A DNA stretch of 64,000 nt from Paenibacillus sp. FSL W8-0186 (GCF_037969765.1 NZ_CP150207.1:868001-932000); one strand, 5' to 3'. Shown: positions 43,413 through 53,269, counted from the stretch's first letter. The notes: generated from the sequence alone by a model not told the origin. Translations and numbers: made by a program.

Positions 43413-46400
43413 ATGAATCAACGTCTTTATGCGATATGGCTGGGAGAGGTATTGTTCTGTTTCTCGGGTGAAACATCCGAATCTAAGATTGATGCCTGGG
43501 CAGCCTCGCTGCGCAGACTGGAGACGGCAGAAGGGAAGCGGCCATTTCAACAGGCCGCGCTTCGGCTCGCCGAAGTGCGTTATCCAGCTTCCGCTGGAAG
43601 AAGCGCCTTTAAATCCGGCGAACGGAGGGGACTGATAGGGCGAACGCTGGAAGGGCTTGCCCTGCCTGTTCAAGACGCATGGCCGCTGCTGCTGGGCTGG
43701 AACGAAGCCCAGATAGAGGCGCAGGGATTTTTGCCTGGGCAAGAGCTGGAATTTTGGAGCAAGGCGGCAAAGTTTGCGCTTGAGCTCATGATGAAAGGGC
43801 GGATAGCCCCCGGCATGGCAGAGGTTCCACTGACCGGGAACCGGCGGCCGAAAGGCCAAGCTTCTGCAAAAGCGCTATGGGGGCCGAAGCTTGGCGAGCC
43901 TGTGGATGAAGAACGGTTCAGGCTGTTGGCTGGAAGCATGCCGCCGATCTGCCTGGCTGCCGTCCAGTTTGGGGGAATGCAGGAGGAGGACGTCGAGGCA
44001 AGGCAAATTGCAGTGCTCTACTCTTTTATGAGCGCTGTTCTTGACCATGAGGTTCGCAAAGCTGTCGGCGGATTGGGTAGAAAGCTGAATGCGAGCCGGG
44101 CAGATTATCGCCGGGGCACCTCTCCGCTGGCGGAGCTATGGTGGAACGGCCTGCTCGCCGCCGTGCCGCACGGGGACATGCAGGGTACGGTCTCGGAGCT
44201 GGCTGAGCTGGCTGAGGGCATCAGGGATGCCGGCGGGGGCGAGCCGAAAGTTCAGTACGAGGATGATGAAGGGCGGAGCCCGGGAACATTCCGTTTATGC
44301 TTGCGGCTCGAACCGGCGGAAGAGGTGGCGGCAATGCCCGCCTGGCGCCTGTCATTGTGGGCTGAAGGCGTCGAGGATCCTGGCGTTCTGCTGCCCTATG
44401 GGCTGATATGGAGCTATCCGGAGCAGGATATCGAGATTCGCGGCAGGGTATATCACGGTGCTGGCGAGCAGCTTTTGCACCGGCTCGGCAAGGCGGCCAG
44501 GCTCTCCCGGGGAGTAAGGAAAGCGATGGAATGCCCGCGCCCGGAGGGCACGCTGCTTCAGCCGGAAGAGGTATACGCCTTGCTAAGCAAGGAGGTAGCC
44601 CAGCTTCGCAGGCATGGCATTACGGTGCAGATGCCCTCCCGCTGGTCGAAGGAGGGGCGCCGGGCTGCCGGGATTAGACTGCGGACGGAACAGTGGGGAA
44701 CGCCTTCGGAATCCGGGCAAGGGCCAGGTAGTACGCCGCGGCTGGGAGTCGAGCAGCTTGTTGCTTACGAGGCGGAGGCGGTGTTCGGCGGAAGCCCCTT
44801 GTCCGAAGAGGAGCTTAACGAACTGGCCGCGTCCAAGTCGCCTCTCGTTTTTTTTCGCGGGGAATGGGTTGAGATCGATGTAAAGGAAATCCGCCAGGTG
44901 CTGAAATTCATGAAGCGCTATAAGACCGGAGAAATGAGCTTCCGTGAGCTGATGCATCTGACCGTGCAGGAAGAAGGCAGCTATTGGGACGGCCTGCCGA
45001 TTGAGCAGGTGGAAACCGCAGGCCTGCTGTCGCTGCTGCTGGAGGGGCATTCGGTGCGCGGCATGGATGACAGGCCGGTTCCCCGCTTGCTGCGAGGAAC
45101 CTTGCGGCCCTATCAGGAGCGGGGCTACCGCTGGCTGGTTATGATGCGGCAGCTCGGCTTCGGGGCTCTGCTCGCCGATGATATGGGACTGGGCAAGACG
45201 GTACAGGTCATTGCGGCGCTGCTTGATGGAATCGAGGCTGGAACGGTGCTGATCATCTGTCCGACGTCACTGCTGGGCAACTGGCAGAAGGAGCTGTCGA
45301 GGTTCGCGCCTGAACTGAAGCTGCACATTCACCATGGCAGCGGCCGGCTGCACGGAGAGGAATTCCGGGAGGAATGCGCCAGGCAGCAGGTTGTGCTGAC
45401 GACTTACCCGCTGGCCGGGCGGGATATGAAGGAGCTGCAGTCGGTTGAATGGGCGTCGATTGTACTTGATGAGGCGCAGTACATTAAAAATTACGGTACC
45501 AAGCAGGCACAGAGCGTAATGAAGCTGAACGCCCCGCATCGGATTGCAATGACGGGAACGCCGGTTGAGAATCGGCTCAGCGAGCTGTGGTCCATCTTTC
45601 AGTTCCTGAATCCCGGCTATTTGGGCGGCCAATCCTCATTCAAATCGAAATATGCCGGGAGCAGCGAGCAGCAGCCTGCGGAGCTGGCAAGGCTTCGCCA
45701 GCTGATTGCGCCGTTTCTGCTGCGCCGGCTGAAGAGTGATCCGGACATCCGCAAGGATTTGCCGGATAAAATTGAATTGAAGTCCTATTGTCCGCTTATG
45801 CCGGCGCAAGCCGAGCTGTACCGGGAAGCTACGGAGGACTTGCTTGGGCGGATCGCGGGCAGCACCGGCATAACCCGCAAAGGGATCGTGCTGTCTACGC
45901 TTACCCGTCTGAAGCAAATCTGCGATCATCCGCTGCTGGTGACCGGCGCAAAGGAAACAAGGCCAAAGACAGAGGCATCCGGCAAAATGGAGCGCCTGCT
46001 CGAGCTGCTGGATTTGATTATTGACAATAACGAGGCCGCGCTTATTTTTACGCAGTATGTGCAAATGGGCAAACTGCTGTGCGAGGCGCTTGAACTGAAG
46101 TACGGCATGACTCCCGCTTTTCTTCACGGCGGAGTCAGCAAGGCGGAGCGGGACCGCATGGTGGAGGATTTCCAGCAGGGAGGCGGTGCCCCGTTCTTCG
46201 TACTATCGCTCAAGGCTGGAGGGGTTGGCTTGAATCTGACGCGGGCCAATCATGTGATTCATTATGACCGCTGGTGGAACCCGGCTGTGGAGAATCAGGC
46301 GACCGACCGGGTGTTCCGCATCGGACAGAAGCGGAATGTCGAGGTTCATAAGCTGATTTGCCAAGGGACGCTGGAGGAGCGGATTGACGAGCTGATCGAG

Positions 46401-46502
46401 CGCAAAAAATCGCTGTCAGAGCAGGTCGTCGGCTCCGGCGAGCAGTGGCTGACGGAGATGTCGAACGAGGAGCTGCAGCATCTGATTGAGCTGCAGCAAT
46501 AA
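43413..46502 (+). CDS. Snf2/Swi2 family ATP-dependent helicase
   Basis: DNA-translocating ATPase of 1029 aa. The N-terminal ~500 residues are of the bacterial SNF2-associated type (DUF3670-like region near LRQVLKFMKRYKTG). The motor follows: LRPYQERGYRW, Walker A DDMGLGKTVQ, motif II LDEAQYIKN, motif III MTGTPVENRLSELWSIFQFL, then the second RecA lobe with LSLKAGGVGLNLT and motif VI QATDRVFRIGQ. It resembles YwqA of Bacillus. A gene encoding a SWIM-motif protein follows after 26 bases, the usual pairing. Likely role in DNA repair or protein-DNA remodelling. Confidence 0.9.
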   Translation: MNQRLYAIWLGEVLFCFSGETSESKIDAWAASLRRLETAEGKRPFQQAALRLAEVRYPASAGRSAFKSGERRGLIGRTLEGLALPVQDAWPLLLGWNEAQIEAQGFLPGQELEFWSKAAKFALELMMKGRIAPGMAEVPLTGNRRPKGQASAKALWGPKLGEPVDEERFRLLAGSMPPICLAAVQFGGMQEEDVEARQIAVLYSFMSAVLDHEVRKAVGGLGRKLNASRADYRRGTSPLAELWWNGLLAAVPHGDMQGTVSELAELAEGIRDAGGGEPKVQYEDDEGRSPGTFRLCLRLEPAEEVAAMPAWRLSLWAEGVEDPGVLLPYGLIWSYPEQDIEIRGRVYHGAGEQLLHRLGKAARLSRGVRKAMECPRPEGTLLQPEEVYALLSKEVAQLRRHGITVQMPSRWSKEGRRAAGIRLRTEQWGTPSESGQGPGSTPRLGVEQLVAYEAEAVFGGSPLSEEELNELAASKSPLVFFRGEWVEIDVKEIRQVLKFMKRYKTGEMSFRELMHLTVQEEGSYWDGLPIEQVETAGLLSLLLEGHSVRGMDDRPVPRLLRGTLRPYQERGYRWLVMMRQLGFGALLADDMGLGKTVQVIAALLDGIEAGTVLIICPTSLLGNWQKELSRFAPELKLHIHHGSGRLHGEEFREECARQQVVLTTYPLAGRDMKELQSVEWASIVLDEAQYIKNYGTKQAQSVMKLNAPHRIAMTGTPVENRLSELWSIFQFLNPGYLGGQSSFKSKYAGSSEQQPAELARLRQLIAPFLLRRLKSDPDIRKDLPDKIELKSYCPLMPAQAELYREATEDLLGRIAGSTGITRKGIVLSTLTRLKQICDHPLLVTGAKETRPKTEASGKMERLLELLDLIIDNNEAALIFTQYVQMGKLLCEALELKYGMTPAFLHGGVSKAERDRMVEDFQQGGGAPFFVLSLKAGGVGLNLTRANHVIHYDRWWNPAVENQATDRVFRIGQKRNVEVHKLICQGTLEERIDELIERKKSLSEQVVGSGEQWLTEMSNEELQHLIELQQ

Positions 46503-46528
46503 ATCTGCGAGGAGGGGCGTGCAGGACG

Positions 46529-47311
46529 ATGGAACAGCCTATGGACAACAAGGTTGTGGCGGCCGGTGTGCAGATCGAGCCGGAGCCGGGCGGCTGGAGA
46601 ATCACGATTCCAGCCGCCGGGGAAGGCACAGAACAGCCCGCTTGTTCTGTGCTGCTGCTGGAAGCAGACGCGCCCGGCCCAGGCCGGCGTCTGCTCCAGG
46701 CTCTTGCGCAGCAGCCGCTCAAGCTGGCTGCGCTGCAGGAGGCCGGCGCAACGTCGATCGCCGGCCTCCTGCCCAAGACTCCGCCGTGGCAGCCGGCGGA
46801 GGGCCCCCCGCGCAGCAGCTGCAGCTGCAGCTGCGCGGAAGAGCCGTGCGGCCATGCAGCGAAGGCCGCACGCGCGGGCGCGGCAGCATGGCGCGCGGCC
46901 ACGCCCGAGCAGCGGTTAACGCTGCTCGGCTGGACGCGCGAGACGCTGCTCGCGGCAGTGCTGGCGGCATGGGCAGAGGCGGAGCCCCTGCCCGATGCCG
47001 CCGAGGCCCTGCGCGCGGCGCTGGGGCCTCAGCAGGAGGAGGCCCGCGCCCGTGCGGGCGGGCCGAGCATCGCCGAGTGGCTCGCGGAGATGGCGGAGCA
47101 GGGCGGCCTGCATGCCCCGGGCCCGCAGTTCCACGACGTCCAGATCCAGCTGGACGCCGTGGAACCCCCGCCCCCGGACGAGGATGCCGAGGCCCTGGCC
47201 AAGCTGCTCCCCGGCGTGCGGGGCGCAGCTAAAGGCCTCGGCCTTGTACGCGAGGGCGTCATGCAGCGGGCCGAGGAGCTGGCGCGCCAGCTGCGGCATA
47301 AGCCTCGCTAG
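46529..47311 (+). CDS. SWIM zinc-finger-like protein next to the Snf2 helicase
   Basis: Protein of 260 aa from a strikingly GC-rich gene. Its only clear motif is CSCSCAEEPCGH at about residues 93-104, which fits the SWIM finger CxC-x(n)-CxH. Ala, Glu and Pro are abundant elsewhere and the sequence is poorly conserved in appearance. SWIM proteins are regularly encoded beside bacterial Snf2 helicases (ywqB-ywqA in Bacillus) and may guide them to DNA or protein. The ATG at 46529 has GAGGAGGGG about 10 bases upstream. No family is recognised beyond the finger. Confidence 0.7.
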   Translation: MEQPMDNKVVAAGVQIEPEPGGWRITIPAAGEGTEQPACSVLLLEADAPGPGRRLLQALAQQPLKLAALQEAGATSIAGLLPKTPPWQPAEGPPRSSCSCSCAEEPCGHAAKAARAGAAAWRAATPEQRLTLLGWTRETLLAAVLAAWAEAEPLPDAAEALRAALGPQQEEARARAGGPSIAEWLAEMAEQGGLHAPGPQFHDVQIQLDAVEPPPPDEDAEALAKLLPGVRGAAKGLGLVREGVMQRAEELARQLRHKPR

Positions 47312-47360
47312 GCCACAGCCAAGCCTGGCGGGCGGCAAGCCCCCTTACGCGCCAGCAAAA

Positions 47361-47401
47361 CAGGACAGCCGTCAAGGTTCCACTCCTTGACGGCTGTCCT
47401 G
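47361..47401. terminator. Bidirectional terminator
   Basis: Perfect 16-bp stem (AGGACAGCCGTCAAGG / CCTTGACGGCTGTCCT) with a 7-base loop, between two convergent genes and flanked by short A and T runs. Confidence 0.9.
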
Positions 47402-48088
47402 TTATATATCCCGGCTTATCCCGGGCTCGGGAAGAGACGCTTCGGCGGCGCCCATGATCTCTCTTCGCAGGCCGTGCATCTTCTTGTCGAGCGCATCGGC
47501 GGCTTTGGCCGCTTCCGTCAGCTCTTGAACGACGTGCGGCGGCACCTGCTTGTCATATTTGTAGAACAGAATATGCTCCATGCTGGCCCAGAAATCCATA
47601 GCCAGCGTGCGCATTTGAATCTCCACCTTCATCCAGCGCTGTCCCTCGAACAGCGTTAGCGGTACAGCAACGATCACATGGAGGCTCTGGTACCCGTTCG
47701 GCTTTGGCTTAGCGATATAGTCCTTGATCTCAATGATCGTAAGATCGTCGCGATGGCGCAGATGATCCAGCAGCTTGTAAATGTCCTTCACGAACGAAAA
47801 GACGATACGCATGCCGGCGATATCGTGAATTTTGTTCACCATATTATCAACGGTCATTTCGAGACCCTTGCGTTCCAGCTTGTCGAGTATGCTCTTCGGT
47901 TCCTTGATCCGCGTCTTGATATGTTCGATCGGGCTGTACCCGTTCAAAATTTTCCACTCGGTCTGAATCAGCTTGATCTTGTTCTTCAATTCATCCAGTG
48001 CGAGCTGATACAGCGTAGGAAGCTTCTTCCACTCCTCCAGCTTGCGCAGCTGGTCGTCTCCGATTTCCCATTGATACAACTCCCGCAA
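47402..48088 (-). CDS. Small alarmone synthetase (RelP/YwaC-like)
   Basis: Single-domain (p)ppGpp synthetase that transfers pyrophosphate from ATP to GDP or GTP; no hydrolase domain. Motifs: SPIEHIKTRIKEPKSILDKL, IHDIAGMRIVFSFVKDIY, KPKPNGYQSLHVIV and the closing EIQMRTLAMDFWASMEH. The order and wording are closer to RelP (YwaC) than to RelQ (YjbM). The start is odd. TTG 48088 has no ribosome site, but the frame stays open upstream to a stop at 48146-48148, and AGGAG at 48149-48153 is well placed for a CTG at 48139 (9 bases) or ATC at 48142. No ATG, GTG or TTG lies in that extension, so the real protein may be 17 residues longer with a rare start codon. Confidence 0.9.
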   Translation of the reverse strand: MRELYQWEIGDDQLRKLEEWKKLPTLYQLALDELKNKIKLIQTEWKILNGYSPIEHIKTRIKEPKSILDKLERKGLEMTVDNMVNKIHDIAGMRIVFSFVKDIYKLLDHLRHRDDLTIIEIKDYIAKPKPNGYQSLHVIVAVPLTLFEGQRWMKVEIQMRTLAMDFWASMEHILFYKYDKQVPPHVVQELTEAAKAADALDKKMHGLRREIMGAAEASLPEPGISRDI

Positions 48089-48230
48089 ATCCAGCTGATT
48101 TAACAGGGCGCCTTTATCGTTAGCATCTACTCTGTCCAGGATAATCTACTCCTAAGCTAAAAAAATGGTTTCGTACGTTTCGTACTGCTCCCTTATTGTA
48201 CCTTGAACGCCCTGGCAAAATCAAAGCGAA

Positions 48231-48605
48231 TCATTTGTTTAGGGGACTTTTTCCGTTATAGCCGGGATCGTCATAATCAGAGTTATGCAGCTTGCCAAGG
48301 ACGCCCAGACCGATGATGGACCGGCGGGTTTGTTCATCGCCGTACTGGTATAGCAGCGTATAGACCTCTATCATCCGAGCGTTAAATTGTTCTGTAGCAT
48401 CGTCATGATCCGCGGATTTATAAGGGACCGGTGCGCGCCTGAACGTATAAATGTCCTCTTCTGACAGCTCCGCAATTTTGTCGCTTAGTTTGGCGAAATC
48501 TTCTTCGTCCAGCAGCACTCTGAATTCCGTGGAGTCCTGGTTAGGCGCTTCCTGGATGCTGCGGTGAGCGACGGATACATAATAGGGCTTTCTTCCTGTT
48601 TTCAT
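48231..48605 (-). CDS. Conserved hypothetical protein
   Basis: Soluble acidic protein of 124 aa with no signal peptide or membrane helix. I start it at ATG 48605, with GGAGGGG 8 bases upstream. It has an N-terminal YYVSVAHRSIQEAPNQD segment, a middle EEDFAKLSDKIAELSEEDI helix and a C-terminal YNGKSPLNK tail. The family is not one I recognise. It is divergent from the zinc-ribbon gene. Confidence 0.65.
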   Translation of the reverse strand: MKTGRKPYYVSVAHRSIQEAPNQDSTEFRVLLDEEDFAKLSDKIAELSEEDIYTFRRAPVPYKSADHDDATEQFNARMIEVYTLLYQYGDEQTRRSIIGLGVLGKLHNSDYDDPGYNGKSPLNK

Positions 48606-48854
48606 CCGAAATTCCCCTCCAACCTCATTTTTCATTCGATTAATGTCTTTATACACAATGGTTCTGCAGCTGAATCAAAGGGAGGATTGGGATTTTCACT
48701 GGGCCGCCAAATCTGTTATGATAATTACGATTTCACAGATTGCGCAGTCAGCAAGCTGTTTAATAACAGAGAAGAAACATCCAAGCATTCCCGGCGAACG
48801 GGACAATATAGCACAACCACATCAAGGAGTCGGGGAACACGGGAGGAGTATGTC

Positions 48855-49592
48855 ATGAAATTTTTACAGCGGATTAAAGATGGTGCGGGCAAGGTAACCG
48901 ATAAGGCGCAGAACGCGGTCGAAATCGGACGCTTTAACACGCAGATCAATAATATTGAGCGTGAAATGGGCTTATACTTTCAAAGAATGGGCGAAGTATT
49001 CTACGAAGGATACCGTAATAAAGACATGTCGTTAGCGGAGAAGGAAATGATGGATCTAGCGAAAACCTGTGATCTGCTCGCCGAAGAACGGGATGAGATC
49101 CGGTGCAAAATCGCTGAGCTTAGAAACGAGCGCCTGTGCTCTTCCTGCGGCAAAGTGGTTACGGAAGAGGCGCTATTCTGCCAATACTGCGGACATAAAT
49201 TGGGTAAGGCGAATAAGCCGGCGCAGGTTCGCATGGAAGCGGACGAGGAGGAGTCTGAGGCTAAGAACGAGCGGCTCAGCGATCCGCTCGCCCTGCTGGA
49301 AGAAGGTGCGCTGTTCAGCCATCTCGGTCAAGAGGAACCTGCCCGGTATGAAGAGGCCGAGCCGATTGATCCCGAGGAGGAAGAACGGCGGCTGCGGGAG
49401 CTGGAGCGGGAGCGCGAGCGCCAGGAGGAGCTGGATCGCCGGATTAGAACATGGAAAGAGAATGTGAAGCTGACGGAGCATGTCGCGGCAGCGAAGGAAT
49501 CTCTGCGAGACGAGGCGAGCTGCCAAATATGTTCGGCGACGCTGGTAAAGGGAACGAAATGGTGTCCGCACTGCGGCTCAGAGCAAATTTAA
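48855..49592 (+). CDS. Zinc-ribbon protein with coiled coil
   Basis: Protein of 245 aa. ATG 48855 has GGGAGGAG 6 bases upstream. The N-terminal ~90 residues are helical (NTQINNIEREMGLYFQ). Two four-Cys zinc ribbons frame the rest: CSSCGKVV ... CQYCG near residue 95, and CQICSAT ... CPHCG at the very end. Between them is a highly charged segment (REREREREELD-like) likely to form a coiled coil. No signal peptide. Function unknown; such double-ribbon proteins often scaffold other proteins. Confidence 0.75.
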   Translation: MKFLQRIKDGAGKVTDKAQNAVEIGRFNTQINNIEREMGLYFQRMGEVFYEGYRNKDMSLAEKEMMDLAKTCDLLAEERDEIRCKIAELRNERLCSSCGKVVTEEALFCQYCGHKLGKANKPAQVRMEADEEESEAKNERLSDPLALLEEGALFSHLGQEEPARYEEAEPIDPEEEERRLRELERERERQEELDRRIRTWKENVKLTEHVAAAKESLRDEASCQICSATLVKGTKWCPHCGSEQI

Positions 49593-49769
49593 GCAGGCCG
49601 GGACTGGCCGTCTGGCCAAAAGTTCACCGAGTTGTTATAAATGATGCCTGCTGCAGGGACATTTGAACCGTAGTAAATAGTAGGCGCCAGTCCGGATGGG
49701 GACGGCAGCTGCAGGGAAAGCTGTAATTGCGCCTCTGCTTACTATGTTACTTTTAGGAGTGTGGACACC

Positions 49770-50075
49770 ATGGAATGTATCGTTCATTTTGAAGTGGAAT
49801 ACAAACAAAAGACCAAAGAGCTTCGCGGACTTATTTTCCTCGATAAGGGCAAAACGCCAACGGAGCAGGATTTTCTATCGATGTTCGGGGATATGGGGTA
49901 CAAGCTTCGGCTTGCCGACCAAGAGAACTTGGTATTTTTGCCGACCGAGCCGAGTGCGGAATACCAGAAAGTCAGGATCCGCCGGCTGGATACCGGAGAA
50001 GAGAACTATCAGACGGACGGAGAGTTGAAATCGATCATATCGAATCTGCTTCCAAAGGATACGCGCCCCATCTAA
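49770..50075 (+). CDS. Small conserved hypothetical protein
   Basis: Soluble protein of 101 aa, probably alpha/beta. ATG 49770 has AGGAG about 10 bases upstream and is preferred over GTG 49761, which is too close. Recognisable only as a Firmicute-style small protein (VEYKQKTKELRGLIFLDKG, then KSIISNLLPK at the end). Confidence 0.6.
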   Translation: MECIVHFEVEYKQKTKELRGLIFLDKGKTPTEQDFLSMFGDMGYKLRLADQENLVFLPTEPSAEYQKVRIRRLDTGEENYQTDGELKSIISNLLPKDTRPI

Positions 50076-50210
50076 GCGGCGCCAAGCGCCAGGAAAACGC
50101 TTATCTGTAAAATATTTGACCAATCCACGAAATACCTCTTTATTTCTATTGATTGTATGAGTTATACTACTAATCATTGTAGAGATAGTTTTCGACAAGA
50201 TTCTTCATTA

Positions 50211-50285
50211 GCTTCTCGTATATGTGCAGGAATCGGCCTGCATGTTTCTACCTGATCACCGGAAATGATCGGACTACGGGGAGAA
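50211..50285 (+). promoter_or_regulatory. Guanine riboswitch upstream of xpt
   Basis: The aptamer has the three-way junction signatures of purine riboswitches: TCTCGTAT (P1, 5' side), the P2 stem TGCAGG / CCTGCA, the core GTTTCTACC, the P3 stem TGATC / GATCGGA, and GACTACGGGGAG at the 3' side. C in GACTAC (T in adenine riboswitches) means it binds guanine or hypoxanthine. When purine is plentiful, the terminator at 50399 would stop transcription of xpt and pbuX. Confidence 0.93.
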
Positions 50286-50397
50286 TTCGTATTGCCGTGC
50301 CAAGGGCGGTTATTTGAGGTTGGCTCCTGACCTATACTTTGACCGCAGTTTGGCATGTCATCCCTGCATTAGGGCGAATTCTGCCAGGAGGTCCATT

Positions 50398-50428
50398 TCC
50401 CAGCCTTTGGGAACTGGGCTTTTTTTTA
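50398..50428 (+). terminator. Riboswitch-controlled terminator
   Basis: CCCAG / CTGGG stem with an inner TTTGGGAA loop and eight T. It follows the guanine aptamer by about 110 bases and precedes xpt by about 65. Confidence 0.8.
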
Positions 50429-50464
50429 TTCCGGTTAACGGTAACGGCATAATGAAGAGGATAG

Positions 50465-51067
<603 letters not shown>

Positions 51068-51108
51068 TAAATAGACCAGATACGATATGGGGAGGAAAAG
51101 ATATTTTT

Positions 51109-52488
51109 ATGGAGCGGGAAGCCATTTTTCAAAGAAATAGACATCCATTCAAAACCTTATCGCTAGGCATTCAGCATGTGCTGGCGATGTATGCGGGCGC
51201 GGTTATCGTGCCGCTGATTGTCGGCAATGCGCTGCAGCTCAGCCATGAACAGCTTACGTATTTGATCGCTATCGATCTTCTGGCCTGCGGCGTAGCTACG
51301 CTTCTCCAGGTGTGGGGCAACCGCATCTTCGGGATCGGGCTGCCGGTTATGCTAGGCTGTGCGTTTCAGGCCGTGTCGCCGATGATCGCCATCGGTTTGA
51401 CCGACGGGATGGGCGTATCGGCCATCTATGGGGCGATTATCGCTTCCGGGCTGTTCGTGTTCCTGTTTTCCGGATTGTTCGGTAAATTGATAGCCTTGTT
51501 CCCTCCAGTGGTTACAGGCTCCGTGGTGACGATTATCGGGGTGACCTTGATTCCGGTAGCATTGACGGACCTGGGAGGCGGCAATCCGGGGACGAATCCC
51601 GAATTCGGAAGCCCCTTGAACCTGTCGCTGGGCTTTGGCGTGCTGCTATTCATTATTCTGATGAACCGCTTTGCCAAAGGGTTTCTGCGTTCTATTTCCG
51701 TCCTGCTCGGCCTCATTGCCGGCACGATTGTCTCCGCGCTTGCGGGCGGTGTGAATCTCAAGCCGCTTCAAGAAGCGAGCTGGTTCCATATGCCCCAAAT
51801 GTTCTATTTCGGGGCGCCGACATTTCACGCGTCAGCCATTCTGACGATGATTCTGGTTGCAATCGTTAGCGTTGCCGAATCGACCGGCGTATTTATGGCG
51901 CTTGGCAAAATCGTGGATAAGGATATTACATCGAAGGATTTGGCCCGCGGTTACCGGGCCGAGGGATTGGCGATCGTTCTGGGCGGATTGTTCAACTCCT
52001 TCCCATACACGACATATTCCCAGAACGTTGGACTGATTCAAATGAGCCGGGTCAAAACGCGCGATGTGATCGTCGTTGCCGGCAGCTTGCTCGTGTTGAT
52101 CGGCTTCGTGCCGAAAATCGCCGCGCTGACCCAGCTTGTCCCGGCTTCCGTCCTCGGCGGAGCGATGATCGCCCTGTTTGGACTGGTACTGTCCTCGGGC
52201 GTACGCATGCTGGGGGATCAGGTAGATCTTAACCGTCATGAGAACCTGCTCATCATCGCCTGTTCAGTAGGCATGGGTCTCGGCGTTACCGTCGTGCCGG
52301 AAATTTTCCAGCGCGTGCCGGACTGGCTTCGCATTCTTGTTGACAACGGTATTGTTGCCGGCAGCTTCACCGCCATCGTGCTGAATCTGTTGTTTAACGG
52401 CTTCCGGGGGCATCAAGCCAAATCGGCACCTACACCAGGACAGCAGCCGACGGCGGCTGATGAAGCAGCTTCCGCGTCGGCACTATAA
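51109..52488 (+). CDS. pbuX: Xanthine permease (NCS2 family)
   Basis: Nucleobase:cation symporter-2 of 459 aa with about 14 helices. It imports xanthine for the enzyme encoded just upstream. Signatures: SLGIQHVLAMYAGAVIVPL at the N-terminus, GNRIFGIGLPVMLGCAFQ, and NSFPYTTYSQNVGLIQMSRV. Related uric acid permeases cannot be excluded by eye, but the riboswitch and xpt support xanthine. Confidence 0.92.
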   Translation: MEREAIFQRNRHPFKTLSLGIQHVLAMYAGAVIVPLIVGNALQLSHEQLTYLIAIDLLACGVATLLQVWGNRIFGIGLPVMLGCAFQAVSPMIAIGLTDGMGVSAIYGAIIASGLFVFLFSGLFGKLIALFPPVVTGSVVTIIGVTLIPVALTDLGGGNPGTNPEFGSPLNLSLGFGVLLFIILMNRFAKGFLRSISVLLGLIAGTIVSALAGGVNLKPLQEASWFHMPQMFYFGAPTFHASAILTMILVAIVSVAESTGVFMALGKIVDKDITSKDLARGYRAEGLAIVLGGLFNSFPYTTYSQNVGLIQMSRVKTRDVIVVAGSLLVLIGFVPKIAALTQLVPASVLGGAMIALFGLVLSSGVRMLGDQVDLNRHENLLIIACSVGMGLGVTVVPEIFQRVPDWLRILVDNGIVAGSFTAIVLNLLFNGFRGHQAKSAPTPGQQPTAADEAASASAL

Positions 52489-52534
52489 CATCTATTAGCA
52501 CGGGGCATGGTTTGTTCCGGCAAATGTAAGAGAA

Positions 52535-52566
52535 TGACCAAGCCTGTGAAGGCTTGGTCATTTTTT
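52535..52566 (+). terminator. Terminator of xpt-pbuX
   Basis: Perfect 10-bp stem TGACCAAGCC / GGCTTGGTCA with a 6-base loop and six T. Confidence 0.92.
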
Positions 52567-52604
52567 GATCTCGGTCGTGAGCTTAAAACGGTTCGGCGCT
52601 GCTC

Positions 52605-52949
52605 CTACATCCGGTTCAACTGCTTCTCGGCAAGCTCGCCGATCCACGGCAGCTTAAGCCACTTGCCTTGCAGAGACGTCAGCATCAGCAGGAGCCAGAG
52701 CGCGATTCCAAGCGCGCTTAGCAGCAGCCCCACTACGATGCCGATCAACGGCAGGAAGCCGGCAGCGGCATGGGCGATCATGAGCCCGGCGAACAGCATC
52801 ACGGATTGAAGCGCGTGAAAAAGCACGAAGCGGCTTCTTTTCTCTACCGCCAGGAATACGACGCCGCCGACAAAAGCGAACAGATAGCAGAGGAAGGCCG
52901 CTACATTTTCATACAGACCCGTTGAGGATTTGAAAGGGGACATGAGCAT
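52605..52949 (-). CDS. DUF4870-type small membrane protein
   Basis: Membrane protein of 114 aa with three helices and the wording LFAFVGGVVFLAVEKRS...VLFHALQSVMLF of the DUF4870 family. The start can be ATG 52949 or 52943; an AAGGTAG lies just before the first. Function unknown. Confidence 0.75.
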   Translation of the reverse strand: MLMSPFKSSTGLYENVAAFLCYLFAFVGGVVFLAVEKRSRFVLFHALQSVMLFAGLMIAHAAAGFLPLIGIVVGLLLSALGIALWLLLMLTSLQGKWLKLPWIGELAEKQLNRM

Positions 52950-53269
52950 CTACCTTCTTTCTGTCAGTCAAATAAAGGGAATGGGACGGGTTCCCTGTCT
53001 CAATAGACAGTGTATGACGAGCCTGCTGTTTACAGAACGGATTGACATTAAAAATAGGATTGGCATATACTATATTACAATGCAAGATAGTTGGGGGATA
53101 TGTTATGAACTTGAACTCTATGACTTACCTTGCAGTATAATATGCTACTCCCTGCTATCTTGCTTAACAAGTTAGTTGAATTTCTAAAAACTGCCGAACA
53201 GCCGGACTGTCGAATTACAATGTCGAGCTAACTGGAATGGTTGAGCTAACTGGATTGGAGAAATGATAC
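52950..53269. other. Intergenic region with promoter and operator-like sites for padR
   Basis: About 320 bases. It contains a strong sigma-A promoter (53042-53071) and two inverted near-copies of a TGCAAG-containing motif on its downstream side. GAGCTAACTGGA occurs twice at about 53225-53258. Confidence 0.65.
53042..53071 (+). promoter_or_regulatory. Sigma-A promoter of the padR operon
   Basis: TTGACA (53042-53047), 18-base spacer, TATACT (53066-53071). Downstream, TATATTACAATGCAAGATAG (53072-53091) and TTGCAGTATAATATGC (about 53131-53146) are inverted near-repeats that could bind the PadR protein itself. Confidence 0.7.

Noticed and set aside
53104..53139. Eleven-codon leader frame before padR
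   Set aside because: It has a possible ribosome site but no sign of attenuation (no run of one amino acid, no terminator).
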